A stretch of 17,232 nt of DNA, from assembly GCA_037969235.1 (NCBI GenBank), contig JBBKXA010000111.1:1-17232 (forward strand), given 5' to 3'. The stretch comes from TMED27 sp037969235. Its GTDB lineage: Bacteria; Pseudomonadota; Alphaproteobacteria; Micavibrionales; Micavibrionaceae. Every line of letters starts with the position of its first letter. Positions within the stretch are counted from its first letter, which is position 1. A model generated the notes under the pieces. That model saw nothing but the letters and a program-made list of their open reading frames with translations. It did no database searches and was not told the origin of the DNA. The translations under genes were made by a program, and so were the position numbers. Below are positions 1 to 7,022 of the stretch, in pieces.

Positions 1-268
1 AAATTACGATCGTAATTACCAGTACAGTATTGAGCAAAGGCACTTCTGGATAGAACATCGGGTCACCGACAGCGGATCCCAAGGCGATGACAAGGAAAAA
101 TTCAAGCAGGGATAATTGACCAACTGCGCGTTTCGCAATGAAGCGAATGGCTAAAAATGCGTAGAGATAGATAAATATTGTTCGAAAAGCTATTTCTAAA
201 TATATGAGGTTGGATTCTTCACCCCAAAACATTCTGGCAAAATCAAAAGCTTGTACAGGGTCGTCCAT
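1..268 (-). CDS. YetF/DUF421 family membrane protein (N-terminal part)
   Basis: Reading from the ATG whose complement is at 266-268, 89 codons stay open to the left window edge, so only the N-terminal part is present. A hydrophobic helix at about residues 22-44 contains the Arg-Thr and Tyr residues common in this family. It is followed by AKRAVGQLSLLEFF (45-58), then GSAVGDPM (64-71) and YPEVPLL (73-79). This order of a KR..GQ motif, a GSA.GDPM motif and a YP.VPLL motif is characteristic of DUF421 (YetF) integral membrane proteins. Their biochemical role is poorly defined; some Bacillus members are linked to spores. The upstream Shine-Dalgarno is weak (AGG about 10 bases before the ATG). The gene lies downstream of, and on the same strand as, the 448-1122 gene, but a terminator-like hairpin separates them, so it is probably a separate transcript. 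The family call is fairly sure; a function cannot be given. Confidence 0.85.
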   Translation of the reverse strand, partial: MDDPVQAFDFARMFWGEESNLIYLEIAFRTIFIYLYAFLAIRFIAKRAVGQLSLLEFFLVIALGSAVGDPMFYPEVPLLNTVLVITIVI

Positions 269-332
269 TATAATTATTGCCTATGAGAAATTTGAATATC
301 GCTATGAACAACAATTGAAATAGTGTTTTGTT

Positions 333-372
333 CCAAAGAAAAACCACACTCGCGGATTTTCGCGGTGTGGTT
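333..372 (-). terminator. Probable intrinsic terminator of the 448-1122 gene
   Basis: An 8-bp stem AACCACAC (342-349) / GTGTGGTT (365-372) continues, after a single bulged T, into CGCG (351-354) / CGCG (361-364) with a GATTTT loop. Read on the minus strand the hairpin is followed by TTTCTTT (341-335). It lies about 75 bases past the stop codon of the minus-strand gene. On the plus strand the hairpin is followed by only a weak T-run, so minus is the likely working direction. Confidence 0.6.
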
Positions 373-447
373 AAAAGTTTTAAATTGGAGTCGTTTGTGT
401 TTTTTTTTGAAACTCAGAGTCCTCTACCAAAGGAATTTTATTATACG

Positions 448-1122
448 TTATCCCAGCGAAGATTTGAAGCTTATGTCTGCGTTTTTCTCGCGGTCATATT
501 TGTATTTTGCTTCTTCGTCGCCTGTGGGTTTCATGAAAGAAGGCGGTTCGTATTTTGTGACGTACTTACCCGCGTGCGCCAGCATATCGGTGGTCGATAC
601 TTTGGCGTGGCTGATGCCGTGCGCAAGTGTTTGCATGACAGCACCGAATTTCTCGGTTGCGATTTTCGTACCTAGAACTACCATTTCAACAATTTTGCCT
701 AATGATGGAACTTTACCTTCTTTTACGTTATCAAATGCTTCGCTGGCCATGAGACGAATATCGTCTAAAGTTTTTTTCGGTTGTTTGCCGCCGCCACTAG
801 ATTTGCCTGAGGAGGAGCTTTTTCCTTCTTCTTCTTCTTTGTCATCATCTTTATCTTTGTTGTCATTGATAAATTCGATGTCGACATAGGTCGGCGTTTG
901 AAAGCTAACGGGGTAGTATTTTAATTTTTTCGGTTCAAGGTCGCGGCCACTTAGGCCAGCTTTTACCTCAACGCGGATTTTTTCAGGGTTGCGCCAATCA
1001 AAAACCACACAGTGGCTTTTAAAATCCCCAGGCTGGCGGCACGTATGTACCAATCTTTTGCCTGGGTATAAGGCTTCAGTTATTCCGGCTTCTTCCAGAA
1101 ATTGTTTTACATTGACTTGCAT
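448..1122 (-). CDS. Hypothetical protein with acidic/Ser-Gly linker
   Basis: I do not recognise this 224-residue protein. It appears cytosolic, with no signal peptide or convincing membrane segment. An N-terminal domain of mixed helix and strand (about residues 1-86) has two cysteines (28, 38). It is followed by a low-complexity linker (about 87-118) that is first Asp/Glu/Lys-rich and then Ser/Gly-rich. A mainly helical C-terminal part (119-190) and a charged tail complete it. The linker DNA is a run of GAA/GAT/AAA and TCT/GGC-type codons, which may be prone to slippage. The start is well supported: GAGGAG lies 8 bases upstream of the ATG. The gene is divergent from the secreted protein at 1304 across about 180 bases and ends before a hairpin terminator. 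Linkers of this kind usually join two independently folded domains. No partner or pathway is suggested by its neighbours. Confidence 0.75.
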   Translation of the reverse strand: MQVNVKQFLEEAGITEALYPGKRLVHTCRQPGDFKSHCVVFDWRNPEKIRVEVKAGLSGRDLEPKKLKYYPVSFQTPTYVDIEFINDNKDKDDDKEEEEGKSSSSGKSSGGGKQPKKTLDDIRLMASEAFDNVKEGKVPSLGKIVEMVVLGTKIATEKFGAVMQTLAHGISHAKVSTTDMLAHAGKYVTKYEPPSFMKPTGDEEAKYKYDREKNADISFKSSLG

Positions 1123-1243
1123 TGTAGTGACTCCTCTACATTCTTCGGTTTATGTTGGCTTTAGCGCCAATTCGTTGCTCGAAATTAAGTTTATAATGCC
1201 TATGAATAGTTAAGATTTCCTTAAGAACACCAAATTATGTTTT

Positions 1244-1272
1244 TTGTGTGTGTGCGTTGTTTCTGCTACACT
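1244..1272 (+). promoter_or_regulatory. Candidate sigma70-type promoter for the 1304 gene
   Basis: TTGTGT (1244-1249) and TACACT (1267-1272) are separated by 17 bases, and TG at 1264-1265 gives an extended -10. Transcription would begin near 1279, leaving a leader of about 25 bases before the ATG at 1304. This rests on sequence match only. Confidence 0.45.
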
Positions 1273-1303
1273 ATAGGGGAGTGTATTTTTATGTGGGAAT
1301 TGG

Positions 1304-1957
1304 ATGTATCGTAAAACCATATTGACTTTGATTTTGTTGTTCACCGTGGGTTTGGCGCCTGCGTTGGCAGCGAATATTTTTATTAGTAAAAACAAAGAAT
1401 CTGCTTCGCAAAACACACAAGTTGAGAAATCTAAAAAAAGCTGGTGGGGGAGTTTTTATTCCAAGATCACGGGCGGTGAAAGTTCGATGGATAAAATCGG
1501 ACGCGGGAAAAAGACGAATAAAAATTTATATAAATTTAGCAGAATTGATCGCTCCGGTCTGGCGAGTTTAAAGGCGCGTGGTCGGATTAATATGGAGAAT
1601 TTGGCGGAATGGAAGGCTTCGGGTAAGAAGCCTGGAAATGCACAGGAGATTTTTGAATATGCTGCGGCGCATCGCGCTGCGGCGCAAAGCACGATGTATA
1701 AACGCCGTGAAGCGTTGATTTCACATCTGGATAGGGAAAATCAAAAAGTGGCATCAAGAATTTCGTCACGTTCAAGCGGGGCTTATGCGCCTTCGAATGC
1801 GAAAGCTGCTTCGCAAAGAACATCGCAAAATAAAACGTCATCAAAATCTGGGGCAAGTCAAACCGACACCACAAAGAAAAGACGTATTTTTATTCGTCCG
1901 ACCAAAAGTGCGGATGAGGCCGCGAAGCCGACCAAGGTTTTTACGGGTTATCGTTAA
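1304..1957 (+). CDS. Hypothetical secreted basic protein
   Basis: I do not recognise this 217-residue protein. It begins with a clear Sec signal peptide: Arg/Lys at 3-4, a hydrophobic core at 6-18 and an ALA cleavage site near residue 22, so the mature chain should be periplasmic or secreted. The mature part is strongly basic and rich in Lys, Arg, Ser, Ala and Gln. A predicted helical section (about 75-155) is followed by a disordered Ser/Thr/Lys/Gln-rich tail (156-190) and a short basic C-terminus. Only a weak GGGA motif precedes the ATG, and no in-frame alternative start is better placed. The gene has its own upstream promoter candidate and a downstream hairpin, so it is probably monocistronic. 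Its neighbours give no hint of function. A cell-wall- or polyanion-binding role would fit the charge but is a guess. Confidence 0.75.
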   Translation: MYRKTILTLILLFTVGLAPALAANIFISKNKESASQNTQVEKSKKSWWGSFYSKITGGESSMDKIGRGKKTNKNLYKFSRIDRSGLASLKARGRINMENLAEWKASGKKPGNAQEIFEYAAAHRAAAQSTMYKRREALISHLDRENQKVASRISSRSSGAYAPSNAKAASQRTSQNKTSSKSGASQTDTTKKRRIFIRPTKSADEAAKPTKVFTGYR

Positions 1958-1990
1958 TTTAAACAACTGTAAATGTTAGTAATTTTACGC

Positions 1991-2013
1991 CCATCTTTTT
2001 AAAGGTGGTTTTT
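1991..2013 (+). terminator. Probable intrinsic terminator after the secreted basic protein
   Basis: CCATCTTT (1991-1998) pairs with AAAGGTGG (2001-2008) through 8 pairs, one of them G-U, followed directly by TTTTT (2009-2013). It lies about 35 bases past the stop at 1957. The right arm is also the only Shine-Dalgarno-like sequence ahead of the next gene, so the element may influence that gene too. Confidence 0.55.
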
Positions 2014-2023
2014 GCATTGTGTT

Positions 2024-2881
2024 ATGATACAAAAAAATATGGATGCAGGATTTCTGTCGTTATTTTCTTTTTATGAATGGGCTTATTTGATCGGCGCTTT
2101 GGCGGCGCTTGGTTGCGTGGCGGGCTTTATGGCAGGCTTATTGGGCGTGGGGGGCGGCGTTGTTTTAGTGCCTGGTTTGTTGTTTATTTTCGAACATTTG
2201 GGATTGGGTTCGGATGCGCTGATCCATGTGTGTGTTGGGACATCATTATCGTTGATTATTCCCAATGGGTTAATGTCTGCACGTTCGCATATGCAAAAAG
2301 GCGCTGTGGATTTTTCGTTGGTGCGTAGTATTGGGATCGGTGTTTTGGCAGGCGTTGGAATTGGTACATTGATTGCGGATAATATTGCGGGTGAGCAATT
2401 ACAAGGTGTTTTTGCGGTGGCGGTGGTTTTGTTGGCGATCTTGATGGTGGTTAATCCCGCGCGATTTTTTGATTTTGGTGGCATGCCCCGCGCGCCTTGG
2501 CCTTCGGTTGCGGGTGTCGGTATTGGCAGTATTTCATCGCTTATCGGGATTGGCGGTGGATCATTGAGTGTGCCGTTTATGAGTTTGTGCAATGTGGCTA
2601 TTCATCGCGCGATTGGGACGGCTTCAGCATTGGGTGTTGTGATTGCGGTGCCTGGTACGATTGGGTTTATTCTTATTGGTTGGGGAGAAGTTGGGCGGCC
2701 TGTATTGTCTTTGGGGTATGTGAATATGCTCGCGTGGATTTTGATTTTACCGACATCTTTGTTGTTTGTGAAAGTTGGCGCTGCCACGGCACATAAGGCG
2801 CCAGTGGGGTTGATGCGTAAAATATTCGCGGGCTTTTTGGTTATTATTGCGATTAAGATGTTGATGTCGAGCTTTGGTTAA
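2024..2881 (+). CDS. TauE/SafE family anion/sulfite exporter
   Basis: This is a polytopic inner-membrane protein of about 285 residues with roughly eight hydrophobic segments. It has the two-fold internal repeat of the TauE/SafE (DUF81) family: GLLGVGGGVVLVPGL near residues 38-52 and a second copy with IGIGGG.LSVPFM near 175-186. Members are proposed to move sulfite, sulfoacetate or related organic and sulfur anions out of the cell; the substrate cannot be read from sequence. The start is uncertain. TTG at 2012 is in frame but only 3 bases after AAAGGTGG. ATG at 2024 is chosen here although that motif is 15 bases away, and ATG at 2039 would also leave the first membrane helix intact. The gene is isolated between a terminator and the lipoprotein gene 84 bases downstream. 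No sulfur-metabolism genes are nearby. Confidence 0.88.
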   Translation: MIQKNMDAGFLSLFSFYEWAYLIGALAALGCVAGFMAGLLGVGGGVVLVPGLLFIFEHLGLGSDALIHVCVGTSLSLIIPNGLMSARSHMQKGAVDFSLVRSIGIGVLAGVGIGTLIADNIAGEQLQGVFAVAVVLLAILMVVNPARFFDFGGMPRAPWPSVAGVGIGSISSLIGIGGGSLSVPFMSLCNVAIHRAIGTASALGVVIAVPGTIGFILIGWGEVGRPVLSLGYVNMLAWILILPTSLLFVKVGAATAHKAPVGLMRKIFAGFLVIIAIKMLMSSFG

Positions 2882-2965
2882 AGGGCTTTCATTTTTACAT
2901 AGTTATTGACGTTGCGTGCGTTATCCGTTAGTTTGACATTTATAATTTTATGAAGGATCAGCCTA

Positions 2966-3421
2966 ATGTCATTGACGAATTTATTTTCTAATAAAAATTC
3001 CCATTTTGTTGGAGGGGTTGCCAATGGTTTTACGCGGGCGTTGGTTTTGGCAGTGAGCATGGTAGCGGTGACAGGTTGTACGACGATGTCAGTAAATGGA
3101 TTAGACGAGCTTGATGATGCACAGAAAAAAAAGCTGTTAGATAAGACAGGATGCGTGCAAGAAGATGCTGTGATTGATCGTTATAATACACCGACTTTAG
3201 GTGGTGTGTGGTTGAGCAGTTTGTTGTCTTGTGCCAACACTGTTGGCGTAGTCATTCCTCCAGCCCTTTCAGCGCCGTTCTGTGTAACAGTGGCAAGTTG
3301 GAGTGCAGTTTTAGTAGACAGGGAACTGGATGACAGATCATGTATTGCTGAGATAGTAGATAATAAAATCTATAATTATAAAGCTTCAGATGTTGAGAGG
3401 CCAAGTCATTATTATTACTAA
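2966..3421 (+). CDS. Small predicted lipoprotein
   Basis: This 151-residue protein has an N-terminal export signal (Arg24, then a hydrophobic core at about 25-36) ending in the lipobox Val-Thr-Gly-Cys at 35-38, so Cys38 should be lipidated. The n-region is unusually long (about 23 residues), so an internal start is possible, but GAAGGA 8 bases upstream of ATG 2966 supports this one. The mature part has a short charged helix (46-60), four further cysteines (63, 89, 106, 126) and a long hydrophobic stretch (about 78-117) that may sit in or on a membrane. I do not recognise the family. The next gene (polymerase/ligase-like) starts only 15 bases after the stop, with no terminator between, so this lipoprotein is probably the first gene of the polysaccharide operon. 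Confidence 0.75.
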   Translation: MSLTNLFSNKNSHFVGGVANGFTRALVLAVSMVAVTGCTTMSVNGLDELDDAQKKKLLDKTGCVQEDAVIDRYNTPTLGGVWLSSLLSCANTVGVVIPPALSAPFCVTVASWSAVLVDRELDDRSCIAEIVDNKIYNYKASDVERPSHYYY

Positions 3422-3436
3422 TCTTGTTTGATTGCC

Positions 3437-4675
3437 ATGATGAACATGATTTATCGTACACCTTCCCTTATGTTTCTATCTTTGGCTGTTTGTATTTATG
3501 CGGCTTTTGGATCGCCTACGCCTGATGTTTTAGGATGGGGGGAGGCGGTTGTTGGCGGGTTGTTGGTTTTGGCTGTTGGTGTGAAAGGTTGCCGCGCGGC
3601 GGTGATGTTTGATGCTCGTGCACCATTATGGCGGGTGGCGGGGCAGGTGTTTTTTATATATAGCCTTTGCGCGGGATTGATTTTGGCGGCTATCGCTGGC
3701 AATGCGTATGGTGCAATTTTGCGCGATGGCGTCGCATTTTTGTTTTTGATGTTGCCGTTATTTTTGATACACGATGATGCGCAATCTTCGGATAATCAAC
3801 GTTATTGGTCCGTGGGCGTTGTCTGGTTTCTGGGCATTATGTTTGCGGCGCGTTGCGTGTTTGCGCCAGAATTTTTTGGCGGGGCGCAGGCGCTATATTA
3901 TCTGGCGAATTCTCCCGCTGTTTTGTTTGCGGCCATATTATCAGGCGGGGTGGGGCTGGGGTTCTTGGTTTATGGGCGCAGTTTCAAATATTTGATGATG
4001 AGCGGGGCGGCGATATTGTTTTGCGCTTTGTGTGTGGCGGCGATGGTTTCGGTGCAACAACGGGCGAGCCTTGGGGCGTTTGTCGTGGCGATGGGATTTA
4101 TCGCGGTGGGGCATTTTTGGAAGCGCCCGAAAGCCAGTATAGTTGTGGTGATTGCGGGCGTGGTTTTGCTGATCGTGTTTCGCGATATGGCGTTTGATTT
4201 AATGGGTGATGTGTGGCGTGATTTGGCAGAAAAAACGCGTCTTGTGGGCGGAAATAGCCGCGTTGATGAATGGATTGCGGTGTGGGAAAGCGTTTCGCGT
4301 AATACGTTCCATGCGCTTTTGGGTCTGGGGTGGGGCGCGAGTTTTGCATCGCCAGCGGTGGCGGAGATTGAGGTGCATTATACGCATGGCTTGCTGTCGT
4401 CGTTGGTTTTAAAAACGGGGGTATTTGGTTTGCTGTTGGGCGGAGCGTATGTGGGCGCGTTGTTGCTGATTTTCTGGCGGCATGTTTGGCGGTGTTGGTT
4501 TAATGCGCCAGTTTTTGTACCAGCATTGGCGCTCGCGGTTATTATGCCGTTTTTTATAGATGTATTTTTATATGCGAGTTTTAAGTCGTTGGATTTCGGT
4601 TTAATTCTTTGGCTTATGGCATGCTCTCCTATATTATGTAGAGCGCTTTTTTCAGGGGATGGGGAGCGCTTCTGA
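3437..4675 (+). CDS. O-antigen ligase / Wzy polymerase-like membrane protein
   Basis: This integral membrane protein of about 412 residues has around ten or more hydrophobic segments. A large periplasmic loop near residues 255-320 is the layout of the WaaL/Wzy (O-antigen ligase domain) superfamily. Supporting motifs are an Arg in VQQRASLGAF (around 206-215), NSR.DEW leading into the loop (about 273-279), and HYTHGLLSSLVLKTGVFGLLL-type sequence around His317 at its end, matching the conserved loop His and following helix of the family. Such enzymes either polymerise lipid-linked repeat units or transfer glycan to a lipid or protein acceptor, and sequence alone does not separate these. The neighbouring Wzz-like gene favours polymerase. 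The start is unclear: TTG 3428 and ATGs at 3437, 3440 and 3446 are in frame, and none has a good Shine-Dalgarno. It is followed after 37 bases by a GT4 gene. Confidence 0.82.
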   Translation: MMNMIYRTPSLMFLSLAVCIYAAFGSPTPDVLGWGEAVVGGLLVLAVGVKGCRAAVMFDARAPLWRVAGQVFFIYSLCAGLILAAIAGNAYGAILRDGVAFLFLMLPLFLIHDDAQSSDNQRYWSVGVVWFLGIMFAARCVFAPEFFGGAQALYYLANSPAVLFAAILSGGVGLGFLVYGRSFKYLMMSGAAILFCALCVAAMVSVQQRASLGAFVVAMGFIAVGHFWKRPKASIVVVIAGVVLLIVFRDMAFDLMGDVWRDLAEKTRLVGGNSRVDEWIAVWESVSRNTFHALLGLGWGASFASPAVAEIEVHYTHGLLSSLVLKTGVFGLLLGGAYVGALLLIFWRHVWRCWFNAPVFVPALALAVIMPFFIDVFLYASFKSLDFGLILWLMACSPILCRALFSGDGERF

Positions 4676-4712
4676 TATTGCGCCTGTGCTTGCACTGCTG
4701 TATTTGTAGCAT

Positions 4713-5978
4713 ATGCGCAGACCATCCGTTTTATTTATGAATCGTGTTTATCCGCCTAGCCATGGGGCTTCGGGGCGAATTTTATATGATCTAGCACATG
4801 GCTTTGCGCGTGAGGAATGGCAGGTCACTGTTATCACTACGGGGAAGAAAGCAGGCACGGAACGCGATGGGGGCGTGAAAGTCATTCGCGTTAAAGGCGC
4901 GGAAAAGCCGGCGCATTTGATTGCTTATATGTGGATTTTGATGAAAATGCTTTGGGTGGCGTTATGGTTGCCGCGTAAGGATTTGTTGGTGAGCATGACT
5001 GATCCGCCGATGTTAGTGGTTGCAGGGGCAATGATCCAACGCTTTAAAAAATGCGCGCATATGCATTGGTGTCAGGATTTATATCCTGATGTGATGCCAG
5101 CGTTGGGGCATAAGATGCCTGATTTTATGATGCGGTTTTTAAAAGGCTGCGCGTACAAGGCGATGAAAAAGGCGGATAAAATTGTTGTGATTGGACGCTG
5201 TATGGCTAAATATTTGGCGGTTAATGGGTTTGGTGACGTGCCCGTGACGATGATTCCTAATTGGCCAGATGCGCAGTTAATGCGAGCATCGAGCAAGCAA
5301 GATTTTAACAATAACCAGCCCTATGAATTGTTAGAAGGCGTTCGTCCATTTGACCAACAGCATCAGCACGGCCCTAAATTCCGTGTTTTATATGCGGGCA
5401 ATATTGGGCGGGCGCATCCGATAAAAACTATTTTGGATGCGGCGGCGATTTTGCAGGATAGTTATAAAGATGTAGAGATTTTGTTTGTTGGCGAAAGTCC
5501 ACGCCATGATTTGGTTAACCGTGAACGAGCGCGGCGGCATCTTGATAATGTTCGATTATTGCCGTTTCAGCCGCAAAGCCGATTGAAGGATTTGATGGAA
5601 AGCGGGGATGTGCATTTGGCGTCTATGCGTGATAGTGCCGCAGGGATGTTGGTGCCTGTGAAGATTTATGCGGCTTTAGGGGCGCAGCGGCCTTGTGTGT
5701 TTGTAGGGCCAGAGAACACTGAAGCCGCCAAGGTGATAAAAGATTATAACGCTGGGATGGTAACGCCACAGGGTGATGCACAAGCGTTGGCACAAATTAT
5801 TGGACAATATAGGGAAAATAGTGATATGTGGTTTGCAGGTTATGCAGGCGCAAAACAGGCGGCGTCAGTATTCACGCGAGATGGTTCGATTAATGCATGG
5901 ATTGTGCGCGCGCAAAATGTGGTTGAGCGCACTATGCAAGATGATGTGAGCTTCAAAGAGCATGATCTGGATGAGTAG
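4713..5978 (+). CDS. Glycosyltransferase family 4 (WbuB-like)
   Basis: This 421-residue GT-B fold glycosyltransferase resembles WbuB-type GT4 enzymes. The N-terminal domain opens with VLFMNRVYPPSHGASGR (6-22), the acceptor-side glycine-containing loop. HWCQDLYPDVMPALG (118-132) and a hydrophobic membrane-associating helix (70-87) follow. The C-terminal donor-binding domain begins at VLYAGNIGRAH (225-235), with FVGES at 258-262 and VPVKIYAALGAQRP (314-327), the counterpart of the P.K.YE..A.G.P nucleotide-sugar site. The glutamate that often stands at the start of this site is not obvious here. It would add one sugar to a lipid-linked oligosaccharide at the cytoplasmic face. The sugar is unknown. 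Spacing of 37 bases before it and 21 after it fits an operon. No clear Shine-Dalgarno precedes the ATG. Confidence 0.88.
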   Translation: MRRPSVLFMNRVYPPSHGASGRILYDLAHGFAREEWQVTVITTGKKAGTERDGGVKVIRVKGAEKPAHLIAYMWILMKMLWVALWLPRKDLLVSMTDPPMLVVAGAMIQRFKKCAHMHWCQDLYPDVMPALGHKMPDFMMRFLKGCAYKAMKKADKIVVIGRCMAKYLAVNGFGDVPVTMIPNWPDAQLMRASSKQDFNNNQPYELLEGVRPFDQQHQHGPKFRVLYAGNIGRAHPIKTILDAAAILQDSYKDVEILFVGESPRHDLVNRERARRHLDNVRLLPFQPQSRLKDLMESGDVHLASMRDSAAGMLVPVKIYAALGAQRPCVFVGPENTEAAKVIKDYNAGMVTPQGDAQALAQIIGQYRENSDMWFAGYAGAKQAASVFTRDGSINAWIVRAQNVVERTMQDDVSFKEHDLDE

Positions 5979-5999
5979 TAATTTAGGTTTTTAAAAAAT

Positions 6000-7022
6000 A
6001 TGAGTGATTTCCGCTTAACATCACAAGATCAAACTTCTCGTCCGCAATCGGGTGATTTAATGGATATGTTGGCGGCAGTGTGGCGGGCGCGAGTTGCTAT
6101 TGCGTTTGCGATGTTTCTTGGCGGTTTATTGGCATTTTTGTTTGTGCATTTTGCGGTGGCGCATTATCGCGCGCAGATTATTTTATCACCGGCGCAAGGG
6201 ATGAATTTGGTTCAAAACACTGCGTTAGACAGTGGCGGGCATAGTGATAATGTCGCAAGCGGGCAGGATGCTGCGGGGATTTTTCAACAATTTCAGGTGC
6301 GGTATAAAAGTGCGGCGGTTGCCGATTTATTGCTTCGTGATCCTCAAATTACGCAAGGTTTGGCGCAGGATAGGGATTTTAATTTTACACGTTCTTCTGC
6401 ACAGCAAGGGTGGAGCGCGGATCGTTTAGCAGAATATATCGCCGATCGCGTGCGTGTGGATGGTGTAGGGGAGAGCGCGTTGCGACGTTTTTATTATTAT
6501 CATCCTGATAAAGAATTTGGCGTTTTGTTTTTACAGCGCTTGCATAATATTACCGATGGTTTGATCCGTCACAATGTTCGCGTGGCGGTGAATGAACGCA
6601 TTGTTTATTTAAACGGCGTTTTGGATAGCACGATGAATCCTAACCATCGCCGTAACATCACCGCGTTGTTGATGGAACAGGAGCGTTTGAAGATGCTGGT
6701 GTCTATTGATCAGCCCTATGCCGCGGATGTGGTTGTGGCGGCGAGTGCTTCGGTGCATGCGCTTTGGCCAGATGCGACGCTGGTTTATGCGGTGTTTTTG
6801 GCGTTGGGGGCGTTTTTGGGGTTTGTTTTGCATGGGCTGGTTTTGTATGCGCGCGGTGATGTTGAAAAGGTTGAGGAAACATTGCGCGATCAGCGTTATG
6901 AGCAGCATGATTGGTATTTTCCTGAAAGCGGGAATAATAATGAAAAGCCTTTGACGGGTGGTTATGAGCGCCGAAAAAACGGACGCCAGAAAAAACATGA
7001 TACGCCCGATGCGGCGGAGTGA
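6000..7022 (+). CDS. Wzz-like chain-length determinant protein
   Basis: This 340-residue protein has the two-helix layout of polysaccharide co-polymerases. There is a short cytoplasmic N-terminus, a first membrane helix at about 32-54, a large periplasmic region (55-255) with a helical part near 170-235, a second membrane helix at about 258-284, and a charged cytoplasmic tail rich in Arg/Lys/Asn. The N-terminal section fits the Wzz domain. The proline-rich motif usually found just before the second helix is weak here (only Pro256 nearby), and no Walker-type kinase domain is fused, so this is not a full BY-kinase co-polymerase. It would control the length of the polymer made by the Wzy-like protein encoded two genes upstream. 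The stop TGA overlaps the GTG start of the next gene, suggesting translational coupling. Confidence 0.78.
   Translation: MSDFRLTSQDQTSRPQSGDLMDMLAAVWRARVAIAFAMFLGGLLAFLFVHFAVAHYRAQIILSPAQGMNLVQNTALDSGGHSDNVASGQDAAGIFQQFQVRYKSAAVADLLLRDPQITQGLAQDRDFNFTRSSAQQGWSADRLAEYIADRVRVDGVGESALRRFYYYHPDKEFGVLFLQRLHNITDGLIRHNVRVAVNERIVYLNGVLDSTMNPNHRRNITALLMEQERLKMLVSIDQPYAADVVVAASASVHALWPDATLVYAVFLALGAFLGFVLHGLVLYARGDVEKVEETLRDQRYEQHDWYFPESGNNNEKPLTGGYERRKNGRQKKHDTPDAAE

Noticed and set aside
323..889. Plus-strand open frame of 188 codons opposite the 448-1122 gene
   Set aside because: It runs antisense to a gene with a good Shine-Dalgarno, and its Ser/Leu/Phe-rich translation is what the complement of an acidic/Ser linker gives; no family features.
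2083..2592. Minus-strand 169-codon open frame inside the TauE/SafE gene
   Set aside because: It is an antisense shadow with Pro/Thr/Asn-rich translation caused by the G-rich plus strand; the plus frame has the clear TauE/SafE repeats.
2933..2946. TTGACA and TATAAT near each other ahead of the lipoprotein gene
   Set aside because: The two hexamers are only 2 bases apart, so they cannot form one promoter, and neither has a good partner at the proper distance.
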